A stretch of 64,000 nucleotides of DNA from NCBI GenBank assembly GCA_944474755.1, contig OX104124.1, forward strand, positions 27,626,452 through 27,690,451, read 5' to 3'. The position numbers and the translations under genes were made by a program. The notes beneath the pieces were generated by a model. That model searched no databases. It had not been told where the DNA came from and was given only the letters and a program-made list of their open reading frames with translations. The stretch's first letter is position 1. Each line of letters opens with the position of its first letter. This document shows positions 12,121 to 23,140 of this stretch, one piece after another. This DNA comes from Limnoperna fortunei. Lineage: Eukaryota; Mollusca; Bivalvia; Mytilida; Modiolidae.

Positions 12121-14860
12121 TTTGTGCAGTTTATTGACTGCTTCTTTATTGAGTTTTGTACAGTGTATTGACTGGTTCTTTATTCAGTTTTGTACAGTTT
12201 TTTGACTAATTCTTTATTGAGTTTTGTACAGTTCATTGACTGGTTCTTTATTCAGTTTTGTACAGTTTTTTGACTGTTTCTTTATTGAGTTTTGTACAGT
12301 TTATTGACTGGTTCTTTATTCTGGTTTGTACTGTTTATTGACTGGTTCTTTATTCAGTTTTGTACAGTTTATTGACTGGTTCTTTATTTAGTTTTGTACA
12401 GTTTATTGACTGTTTCTTTATTTAGTTTTGTACAGTTTATTGACTGTTTCTTTATTTAGTTTTGTACAGTTTATTGACTGGTTCTTTATTGAGTTTTGTA
12501 CAGTTTATTGACTGGTTTTTTATTCAGTTTTGTAATGTTTATTGACTGGTTCTTTATTGAATTTTGTACAGTTTATTGACTGGTTCTTTATTCATTTTTG
12601 TACAGTTTATTGACTGGTTCTTTATTGAGTTTTGTACAGTTTATTGACTGGTTCTTTTTTGAGTTTTATACAGTTTATTGACTGGTTCTTTATTCAGTTT
12701 TGTACAGTTTATTGATTGGTTCATTATTGAGTTTGTGTACAGTTTTTTGACTGGTTCTTTATTGAGTTTTGTACAGTTTATTGACTTGTTCTTTATTCAG
12801 TTTTGTACAGTTTATTGACTGGTTCTTTATTGAGTTTGTGTACAATTTATTTACTGGTTCTTTATTTAGTTTTGTACAGTTTATTGACTGTTTTTTTATT
12901 TTGTTTTGTACAGTTTATTGACTGTTTCTTTATTTAGTTTGTGTACAATTTATTGACTGGTTCTTTATTTAGTTTTGTACAGTTTATTGACTGTTTGTTT
13001 TTATTTTGTTTTGTACAGTTTATTGACTGGTTCTTTATTTAGTTTTGTACAGTTCATTGACTGGTTCTTTATAGAGTTTTGTACAGTTTATTGACTGGTT
13101 CTTTATTGAGTTTTGTACAGTTTATTGACTGTTTCTTTATTGAGTTTTGTACAGTTTATTGACTGTTTCGTTTTTGAGTTTTCTACAGTTTATTGACTGG
13201 TTCTTTATTGAGTTTTGTACAGTTTATTGACTGTTTCCTTATTTAGTTTTGTACAGTTTATAGACTGTTTCTTTATTGAGTTTTGTACAGTTTATTGACT
13301 GTTTCTTTATTGAGTTTTGTACAGTTTATAGGCTGGTTCTTTGTTCTGTTTTGTACTGTTTATTGACTGGTTCTTTATGCAGTTTTGTAAAGTTTATTGA
13401 CTGTTTCTTTTTTTATTTTTGTACAGTTTATTGACTGTTTCTTTATTTAGTTTTGTACAGTTTATTGACTGTTTCTATATTTAGTTTTGTACAGTTTATT
13501 GACTGTTTCTTTATTGAGTTTTGTACAGTTTATTGACTGGTTTCTTTATTTAGTTTGTGTACAATTTATGGAATGGTTCTTTATTGAGTTTTGTACAGTT
13601 TATTGACTGGTTCTTTATTGAGTTTTGTGCAGTTTATTGACTGGTTGTTTATTGAGTTTTGTACAGTGTATTGACTGGTTCTTTATTCAGTTTTGTACAG
13701 TTTTTTGACTAATTCTTTATTGAGTTTTGTACAGTTCATTGACTGGTTCTTTATTCAGTTTTGTACAGTTTATTGACTGTTTCTTTATTGAGTTTTGTAC
13801 AGTTTATTGACTGGTTCTTTGTTCTGGTTTGTACTGTTTATTGACTGGTTCTTTATTCAGTTTTGTACAGTTTATTGACTGGTTCTTTATTTAGTTTTGT
13901 ACAGTTTATTGACTGTTTCTTTATTTAGTTTTGTACAGTTTATTGACTGTTTCTTTATTTAGTTTTGTACAGTTTATTGACTGTTTCTTTATTTAGTTTT
14001 GTACAGTTTATTGACTGGTTCTTTATTGAGTTTTGTACAGTTTATTGACTGGTTTTTTATTCAGTTTTGTAATGTTTATTGACTGGTTCTTTATTGAATT
14101 TTGTACAGTTTATTGACTGGTTCTTTATTCATTTTTGTACAGTTTATTGACTGGTTCTTTATTGAGTTTTGTACAGTTTATTGACTGGTTCTTTTTTGAG
14201 TTTTATACAGTTTATTGACTGGTTCTTTATTCAGTTTTGTACAGTTTATTGATTGGTTCATTATTGAGTTTGTGTACAGTTTTTTGACTGGTTCTTTATT
14301 GAGTTTTGTACAGTTTATTGACTGGTTCTTTATTCAGTTTTGTACAGTTTATTGACTGGTTCTTTATTGAGTTTGTGTACAATTTATTTACTGGTTCTTT
14401 ATTTAGTTTTGTACAGTTTATTGACTGTTTTTTTATTTTGTTTTGTACAGTTTATTGACTGTTTCTTTATTTAGTTTGTGTACAATTTATTGACTGGTTC
14501 TTTATTTAGTTTTGTACAGTTTATTGACTGTTTGTTTTTATTTTGTTTTGTACAGTTTATTGACTGGTTCTTTATTTAGTTTTGTACAGTTCATTGACTG
14601 GTTCTTTATAGAGTTTTGTACAGTTTATTGACTGGTTCTTTATTGAGTTTTGTACAGTTTATTGACTGTTTCTTTATTGAGTTTTGTACAGTTTATTGAC
14701 TGTTTCGTTTTTGAGTTTTGTACAGTTTATTGACTGGTTCTTTATTGAGTTTTGTACAGTTTATTGACTGTTTCTTTATTTAGTTTTGTACAGTTTATAG
14801 ACTGTTTCTTTATTGAGTTTTGTACAGTTTATTGACTGTTTCTTTATTGAGTTTTGTACA
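12121..14860. repeat. Block P copies 3 and 4 with a short T fragment between
   Basis: Two P blocks occupy about 12.13-13.33 and 13.63-14.86 kb. Their CATTATTGAG marks at 12,722 and 14,259 are 1537 bp apart; earlier marks are 1503 bp apart because the second copy has one more monomer. Between them lies a truncated T block (TTTGTTCTG near 13,341, ATGCAG near 13,378). The junction TTTATAGGCTGG near 13,325 is where P passes into T. Confidence 0.82.
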
Positions 14861-15769
14861 GTTTATAGACTGGTTCTTTATTGAGTTTTGTACAGTTTAT
14901 TGACTGGTTCTTTATTGAGCTTTGTACATTTTTTTGACTGGTTCTTTATTGAGTTTTGTACAGTTTATTCACTGTTTCTTTATTGAGTTTGGTACAGTTT
15001 ATTGACTATTTCTTTATTTATTTTTGTACAGTTTATTGACTGGTTCTTTATTTAGTTTTGTACATTCTATTGACTTGTTCTTTATTGAGTTTTGTACAGT
15101 TTATTGACTGGTTCTTTATTGATGTTTTGTACAGTTTATTGACTTGTTCTTTATTGAGTTTTGTGCAGTTTATTGACTGGTTCTTTATTGAGTTTTGTAC
15201 AGTGTATTGACTGGTTCTTTATTCAGTTTTGTACAGTTTATTGACTAATTCTTTATTGAGTTTTGTACAGTTCATTGACTGGTTCTTTATTCAGTTTTGT
15301 ACAGTTTTTTTACTGTTTCTTTATTGAGTTTTGTACAGTTTATTGACTGTTTCTTTATTTAGTTTTGTACAGTTTATTGACTGTTTCTTTATTTAGTTTT
15401 GTACAGTTTATTGACTGGTTCTTTATTGAGTTTTGTACAGTTTATTGACTGGTTTTTTATTCAGTTTGTAATGTTTATTGACTGGTTCTTTATTGAATTT
15501 TGTACAGTTTATTGACTGATTCTTTGTTCATTTTTGTACAGTTTATTGACTGGTTCTTTATTGAGTTTTGTTCAGTTTATTGACTGGTTCCTTTTTGAGT
15601 TTTATACAGTTTATTGACTGGTTCTTTATTCAGTTTTGTACAGTTTATTGATTGGTTCTTTATTGAGTTTGTGTACAGTTTTTTGACTGGTTCTTTATTG
15701 AGTTTTGTACAGTTTATTGACTTGTTCTTTATTGAGTTTGTGTACAATTTATTGACTGGTTCTTTATTT
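14861..15769. repeat. Block Q, copy 3 (internally shortened)
   Basis: Q marks recur: GAGCTTTGTACATTT near 14,917, TACATTCTATTG near 15,061 and CCTTTTTGAG at 15,590. The TTGACAAGTTC/GTACTG part found in copies 1 and 2 is missing, removed near 15,310-15,340. A one-base insertion (TTGATGTTTTG) near 15,120 is private to this copy. From here on the match to the 6.3-8.8 kb region is at offset 8969. Confidence 0.8.
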
Positions 15770-16965
15770 AGTTTTGTACAGTTTATTGACTGTTTTTTTA
15801 TTTTGTTTTGTACAGTTTATTGACTGTTTCTTTATTTAGTTTGTGTACAATTTATTGACTGGTTCTTTATTTAGTTTTGTACAGTTTATTGACTGTTTTT
15901 TTTTAATTTTGTTTTGTACAGTTTATTGACTGGTTCTTTTTTTAGTTTTGTACAGTTTATTGACTGGTTCTTTATAGAGTTTTGTACAGTTTATTGACTG
16001 GTTCTTTATTGAGTTTTGTACAGTTTATTGACTGTTTCTTTATTTAGTTTTGTACAGTTTATTGACGGTTTCGTTTTTGAGTTTTGTACAGTTTATTGAC
16101 TGGTTCTTTATTGAGTTTTGTACAGTTTATTGACTGTTTCCTTATTTAGTTTTGTACAGTTTATTCACTGTTTCTTTATTGAGTTTGGTACAGTTTATTG
16201 ACTGTTTCTTTATTTATTTTTGTACAGTTTATTGACTGGTTCTTTATTTAGTTTTGTACATTCTATTGACTTGTTCTTTATTGAGTTTTGTACAGTTTAT
16301 TGACTGGTTCTTTATTGAGTTTTGTACAGTTTATTGACTTGTTCTTTATTGAGTTTTGTGCAGTTTATTGACTGGTTCTTTATTGAGTTTTGTACAGTGT
16401 ATTGACTGGTTCTTTATTCAGTTTTGTACAGTTTATTGACTGTTTTTTTATTTTGTTTTGTACAGTTTATTGACTGTTTCTTTATTTAGTTTGTGTACAA
16501 TTTATTGACTGGTTCTTTATTTAGTTTTGTACAGTTTATTGACTGTTTTTTTTAATTTTGTTTTGTACAGTTTATTGACTGGTTCTTTTTTTAGTTTTGT
16601 ACAGTTTATTGACTGGTTCTTTATAGAGTTTTGTACAGTTTATTGACTGGTTCTTTATTGAGTTTTGTACAGTTTATTGACTGTTTCTTTATTTAGTTTT
16701 GTACAGTTTATTGACTGTTTCGTTTTTGAGTTTTGTACAGTTTATTGACTGGTTCTTTATTGAGTTTTTGTACAGTTTATTGACTGTTTCCTTATTTAGT
16801 TTTGTACAGTTTATTCACTGTTTCTTTATTGAGTTTGGTACAGTTTATTGACTGTTTCTTTATTTATTTTTGTACAGTTTATTGACTTGTTCTTTATTGA
16901 GTTTTGTGCAGTTTATTGACTGGTTCTTTATTGAGTTTTGTACAGTGTATTGACTGGTTCTTTAT
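15770..16965. repeat. Block S tandem doublet, second occurrence
   Basis: Copies begin at about 15,770 and 16,419, again 649-650 bp apart, and correspond to the first S doublet at offset 8969. The second copy lacks three monomers (102 bp), including the TACATTCTATTG mark. An extra T (GAGTTTTTGTAC) occurs near 16,761. The doublet was therefore copied as a pair and then trimmed. Confidence 0.83.
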
Positions 16966-17650
16966 TCAGTTTTGTACAGTTTATTGACATATTCTTTATT
17001 TAGTTTTGTACAGTTTATTGACTGGTTCTTTATTCAGTTTTGTACAGTTTTTTGACTGTTTCTTTATTGAGTTTTGTACAGTTTATTGACTGGTTCTTTG
17101 TTCTGTTTTGTACTGTTTATTGACTGGTTCTTTATTTAGTTTTGTACAGTTTATTGACTGGTTCTTCATTTAGTTTTGTACAGTTTATTGACTGTTTCTT
17201 TATTTAGTTTTGTACAGTTTATTGACTGTTTCTATATTTAGTTTTGTACAGTTTATTGACTGGTTCTTTATTCATTTTGTAATGTTTATTGACTGGTTCT
17301 TTATTGAGTTTTGTACAGTTTATTGACTGGTTCTTTATTCAGTTTGTACAGTTTTTTGACTGTTTCTTTATAGAGTTTTGTACAGTTTATTAACTGGTTC
17401 TTTGTTCTGTTTTGTACTGTTTATTGACTGGTTCTTTATGCAGTTTTGTAAAGTTTATTGACTGTTTCTTTTTATATTTTTGTACAGTTTATTGACTGTT
17501 TCTTTATTTAGTTTTGTACAGTTTATTGACTGTTTCTTTATTTAGTTTTGTACAGTTTATTGACTGTTTCTTTATTTAGTTTTATACAGTTTATTGACTG
17601 TTTCTTTATTTAGTTTGTGTACAATTTATGGACTGGTTCTTTATTTAGTT
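16966..17650. repeat. Block T, copy 4
   Basis: This is the counterpart of 8.10-8.76 kb, with GTTCTTCATTTAG near 17,162, TTCATTTTGTAATG near 17,271 and the cassette from about 17,340. Its private variant TTTTTATATTTTTG is near 17,469. The similarity to about 26.4-27.05 kb also begins in this block. Confidence 0.8.
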
Positions 17651-18800
17651 TTGTACAGTTTATTGACTGTTTCTTTATTTAGTTTTGTACAGTTTATTGA
17701 CTGGTTCTTTATTCAGTTTTGTACAGTTTTTTGACTGTTTCTTTATTGAGATTTCTACAGTTTATTGACTGGTTCTTTGTTCTGTTCTGTACTGTTTATT
17801 GACTGGTTCTTTATTCAGTTTTGTACAGTTTATTGACTGGTTCTTTATTTAGTTTTGTACAGTTTATTGACTGTTTCTTTATTTAGTTTTGTACAGTTTA
17901 TTGACTGTTTCTATATTTAGTTTTGTACATTTTATTGACTGTTTCTTTATTTAGTTTTGTACAGTTTATTGACTGTTTCTTTATTTAGTTTGTGTACAAT
18001 TTATGGACTGGTTCTTTATTTAGTTTCGTACAGTTTATTGACTGTTTCTTCATTTAGTTTTGTACAGTTTATTGACTATTTCTTTATTTAGTTTTGTACA
18101 GTTTATTGACTGGTTCTTTATTGAGTTTTGTACAGTTTATTGACTGGTTCTTTATTGAGCTTTGTAATGTTTATTGACCTGTTCTTTATTGAGTTTTGTA
18201 CAGTTTATTGACTGGTTCTTTATTCATTTTTGTACAGTTTATTGACTGGTTCTTTATTGAGTTTTCTACAGTTTATTGACTGGTTCTTTTTTGAGTTTTA
18301 TACAGTTTATTGACTGGTTCTTTATTCAGTTTTGTACAGTTTATTGACTGGTTCTTTATTGAGTTTGTGTACAGTTTTTTGACTGGTTCTTTATTGAGTT
18401 TTGTACAGTTTATTGACTTGTTCTTTATTCAGTTTTGTATAGTTTATTGACTGTTTCTTTATTTAGTTTTGTACAATTTATTGACTGGTTCTTTATTTAG
18501 TTTTGTACAGTTTATTGACTGTTTCTTTATTTATTTTTGTACAGTTTATTGACTGGTTCTTTATTTATTTTTGTACAGTTTATTGACTGATTCTTTATTG
18601 AGTTTTGTACAGTTAATTGACTGGTTCTTTATTGAGTTTTGTGCAGTTTATTGACTGGTTCTTTATTGAGTTTTGTACAGATTATTGACTGGTTCTTTAT
18701 TCAGTTTTGTACAGTTTATTGAATAATTCTTTATTCAGTTTTGTACAGTTTATTGACTGGTTTTTTTTTCAGTTTTGTACAGTTTTTTAACTGTTTCTTT
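17651..18800. repeat. Middle-array block, copy 1 of the 9405-bp-offset pair
   Basis: Marks are GAGATTTCTACAG (17,749), GTTCTGTTCTGTACTG, TTTCGTACAG, TTGACCTGTTC, TTGAATAATTC (18,719) and TGGTTTTTTTTTCAG. All of these reappear 9405 bp downstream (for example 27,154 and 28,124). No gene or other element is visible. Confidence 0.82.
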
Positions 18801-20026
18801 ATTGAGTTTTGTACAGTTTATTGACTGGTTCTTTGTTCTGTTTTGTACTGTTTATTGACTGGTTCTTTATTCAGTTTTGTACAGTTTATTGACTGGTTCT
18901 TTTTTTAGTTTTGTACAGTTTATTGACTGTTTCTTTATTTAGTTTTGTACAGTTTATTGACTGTTTCTATATTTAGTTTTGTACAGTTTATTGACTGTTT
19001 CTTTATTTAGTTTTGTACAGTTTATTGACTGTTTCTTTATTTAGTTTGTGTACAATTTATGGACTGGTTCTTTATTTAGTTTTGTACAGTTTATTGACTG
19101 TTTCTTTATTTAGTTTTGTACAGTTTATTGACTGTTTCTTTATTTAGTTTTGTACAGTTTATTGACTGGTTCTTTATTGAGTTTTGTACAGTTTATTGAC
19201 TGGTTCTTTATTCAGTTTTGAAATGTTTATTGACTGGTTCTTTATTGAGTTTTGTACAGTTTATTGACTGTTTCTTTATTCATTTTTGTACAGTTTATTG
19301 ACTGGTTCTTTATTGAGTTTTGTACAGTTTATTGACTGGTTCTTTTTTGAGTTTTATACAGTTTATTGACTGGTTCTTTATTCAGTTTTGTACAGTTTAT
19401 TGACTGGTTCTTTATTGAGTTTTGTACAGTTTATTGACTGGTTCTTTGTTCTGTTTTGTACTGTTTATTGACTGGTTCTTTATTCAGTTTTGTACAGTTT
19501 ATTAACTGGTTCTTTTTTTAGTTTTGTACAGTTTATTGACTGTTTCTTTATTTAGTTTTGTACAGTTTATTGACTGTTTCTATATTTAGTTTTGTACAGT
19601 TTATTGACTGTTTCTTTATTTAGTTTTGTAGAGTTTAGTGACTGTTTCTTTATTTAGTTTGTGTACAATTTATGGACTGGTTCTTTATTTAGTTTTGTAC
19701 AGTTTATTGACTGTTTCTTTATTTAGTTTTGTACAGTTTATTGACTGTTTCTGTATTTAGTTTTGTACAGTTTATTGACTGGTTCTTTATTGAGTTTTGT
19801 ACAGTTTCTTGACTGGTTCTTTATTCAGTTTTGAAATGTTTATTGACTGGTTCTTCATTGAGTTTTGTACAGTTATTGACTGGTTTTTATTCATTTTTGT
19901 ACAGTTTATTTACTGGTTCTTTATTGAGTTTTCTACAGTTTATTGACTGGTTCTTTTTTGAGTTTTATACAGTTTATTGACTGGTTCTTTATTCAGTTTT
20001 GTACAGTTTATTGACTGGTTCTTTAT
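18801..20026. repeat. 613-bp tandem doublet
   Basis: About 18,801-19,413 and 19,414-20,026 match at offset 613 (18 monomers plus 1 base). TTTGTTCTG occurs at 18,832 and 19,445. The second copy has a shortened monomer (CAGTTATTGACTGGTTTTTATTC near 19,870) and GAGTTTAGTGAC near 19,631. The same doublet occurs at about 28.2-29.4 kb, where the offset is 577 because one monomer and two bases are missing. Confidence 0.82.
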
Positions 20027-20414
20027 TGAGTTTGTGTACATTTTTTTGACTGGTTCTTTATTGAGTTTTGTACAGTTTATTGACTTGTTCTTTATTCAGT
20101 TTTGTACAGTTTATTGACTGGTTCTTTTTGAGTTTTCTACAGTTTTTTGACTGGTTCTTTATTGAGTTTTGTACAGTTTATTCACTGTTTCTTTATTGAG
20201 TTTTGTACAGTTTATTGACTGTTTCTTTATTTATTTTTGTACAGTTTATTGACTGGTTCTTTATTTAGTTTTGTACAGTTTATTGACTGGTCCTTTATTG
20301 AGTTTTGTACAGTTTATTGACTGGTTCTTTATTGAGTTTTGTGCAGTTTATTGACTGGTTCTTTATTGAGTTTTGTACAGTTTATTGACTGGTTCTTTAT
20401 TCAGTTTTGTACAG
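20027..20414. repeat. Linker monomers between doublets
   Basis: Plain 34-bp monomers. They include a short unit GGTTCTTTTTGAGTTTTCTACAG near 20,121 and a GGTCCTTTATTGAG monomer near 20,289. Both recur in the downstream copy near 29,484 and 29,660. Nothing other than satellite is present. Confidence 0.8.
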
Positions 20415-23140
20415 TTTATTGACTAATTCTTTATTGAGTTTTGTACAGTTTATTAACTGGTTGTTTATTCAGTTTTGTACAGTTTTTTAACTGTTTCTTT
20501 ATTGAGTTTTGTACAGTTTATTGACTGGTTCTTTGTTCTGTTTTGTACTGTTTATTGACTGGTTCTTTATTCAGTTTTGTACAGTTTATTGACTGGTTCT
20601 TTATTTAGTTTTGTACAGTTTATTGACTGTTTCTTTATTTAGTTTTGTACAGTTTATTGACTGTTTCTATATTTAGTTTTGTACAGTTTATTGACTGTTT
20701 CTTTATTTAGTTTGTGTACAATTTATGGACTGGTTCTTTATTTAGGTTTCTACAGTTTATTGACTATTTCTTTATTTAGTTTTGTACAGTTTATTGACTG
20801 TTTCTTTATTTAGTTTTGTACAGTTTATTGACTGGTTCTTTATTGAGTTTTGTACAGTTTATTGACTGGTTCTTTATTCAGTTTTGTACAGTTTATTGAC
20901 TGGTTCTCTATTTAGTTTTGTACAGTTTATTGACTGGTTCTTTATTCAGTTTTGTACAGTTTTTTGACTGTTTCTTTATAGAGTTTTGTACAGTTTATTA
21001 ACTGGTTCTTTGTTCTATTTTGTACTGTTTATTGACTGGTTCTTTATGCAGTTTTGTAAAGTTTATTGACTGCTTCTTTTTTTAGTTTTGTACAGTTTAT
21101 TGACTGTTTCTTTATTTAGTTTTGTACAGTTTATTAACTGTTTCTGTATTTAGTTTTGTACAGTTTATTGACTGTTTCTTTATTTAGTTTTGTACTGTTT
21201 ATTGACTGTTTCTTTATTTAGTTTGTGTACAATTTATGGAGTGGTTCTTTATTTAGTTTTGTACAGTTTATTAACTGTTTCTATATTTAGTTTTGTACAG
21301 TTTATTGACTGTTTCTTTATTTAGTTTGTGTACAATTTATGGAGTTGTTCTTTATTTAGTTTTGTACAGTTTATTGACTGTATCTTTATTTAGTTTTGTA
21401 CAGTTTATTGACTGTTTCTTTATTTAGTTTTGTACAGTTTATTGACTGGTTCTTTATTGAGTTTTATACAGTTTATTGACTGGTTTTTTATTCAGTTTTG
21501 TAATGTTTATTGACTGGTTCTTCATTGAGTTTTGTACAGTTATTGACTGGTTTTTATTCATTTTTGTACAGTTTATTTACTGGTTCTTTATTGAGTTTTC
21601 TACAGTTTATTGACTGGTTCTTTTTTGAGTTTTATACAGTTTATTGACTGGTTCTTTATTCAGTTTTGTACAGTTTATTGACTGGTTCTTTATTGAGTTT
21701 GTGTACAGTTTTTTGACTGGTTCTTTATTGAGTTTTGTACAGTTTATTGACTTGTTCTTTATTCAGTTTTGTACTGTTTATTGACTAATTCTTTATTGAG
21801 TTTTGTACAGTTTATTAACTGGTTGTTTATTCAGTTTTGTACAGTTTTTTAACTGTTTCTTTATTGAGTTTTGTACAGTTTATTGACTGGTTCTTTGTTC
21901 TGTTTTGTACTGTTTATTGACTGGTTCTTTATTCAGTTTTGTACAGTTTATTGACTGGTTCTTTATTTAGTTTTGTACAGTTTATTGACTGTTTCTTTAT
22001 TTAGTTTTGTACAGTTTATTGACTGTTTCTATATTTAGTTTTGTACAGTTTATTGACTGTTTCTTTATTTAGTTTGTGTACAATTTATGGACTGGTTCTT
22101 TATTTAGGTTTCTACAGTTTATTGACTATTTCTTTATTTAGTTTTGTACAGTTTATTGACTGTTTCTTTATTCATTTTTTGTACAGTTTATTGACTGGTT
22201 CTTTATTGAGTTTTGTACAGTTTATTGACTGGTTCTTTATTCAGTTTTCTAATGTTTATTGACTGGTTCTCTATTTAGTTTTGAACAGTTTATTGACTGG
22301 TTCTTTATTCAGTTTTGTACAGTTTTTTGACTGTTTCTTTATAGAGTTTTGTACAGTTTATTAACTGGTTCTTTGTTCTATTTTGTACTGTTTATTGACT
22401 GGTTCTTTATGCAGTTTTGTAAAGTTTATTGACTGCTTCTTTTTTTAGTTTTGTACAGTTTATTGACTGTTTCTTTATTTAGTTTTGTACAGTTTATTAA
22501 CTGTTTCTATATTTAGTTTTGTACAGTTTATTGACTGTTTCTTTATTTAGTTTTGTACAGTTTATTGACTGTTTCTTTATTTAGTTTGTGTACAATTTAT
22601 GGAGTGGTTCTTTATTTAGTTTTGTACAGTTTATTAACTGTTTCTATATTTAGTTTTGTACAGTTTATTGACTGTTTCTTTATTTAGTTTGTGTACAATT
22701 TATGGAGTGGTTCTTTATTTAGTTTTGTACAGTTTATTGACTGTATCTTTATTTAGTTTTGTACAGTTTATTGACTGTTTCTTTATTTAGTTTTGTACAG
22801 TTTATTGACTGGTTCTTTATTGAGTTTTATACAGTTTATTGACTGGTTTTTTATTCAGTTTTGTAATGTTTATTGACTGGTTCTTCATTGAGTTTTGTAC
22901 AGTTATTGACTGGTTTTTATTCATTTTTGTACAGTTTATTTACTGGTTCTTTAATGAGTTTTCTACAGTTTATTGACTGGTTCTTTTTTGAGTTTTATAC
23001 AGTTTATTGACTGGTTCTTTATTCAGTTTTGTACAGTTTATTGACTGGTTCTTTATTGAGTTTGTGTACAGTTTTTTGACTGGTTCTTTATTGAGTTTTG
23101 TACAGTTTATTGACTTGTTCTTTATTCAGTTTTGTACTGT
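20415..23140. repeat. 1363-bp tandem doublet (40 monomers)
   Basis: Copies at about 20,415-21,777 and 21,778-23,140 match at offset 1363 over nearly their whole length. Paired marks are GACTAATTC (20,420/21,783), TTTAGGTTTCTACAG (20,743/22,106), TTCTATTTTG (21,013/22,376), GTACAGTTATTGAC (21,535/22,898) and CAATTTATGGAGTGG monomers. TTCTATTTTG in place of TTCTGTTTTG marks the cassette in this part of the array only (also near 30,384 and 32,300). Confidence 0.88.
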
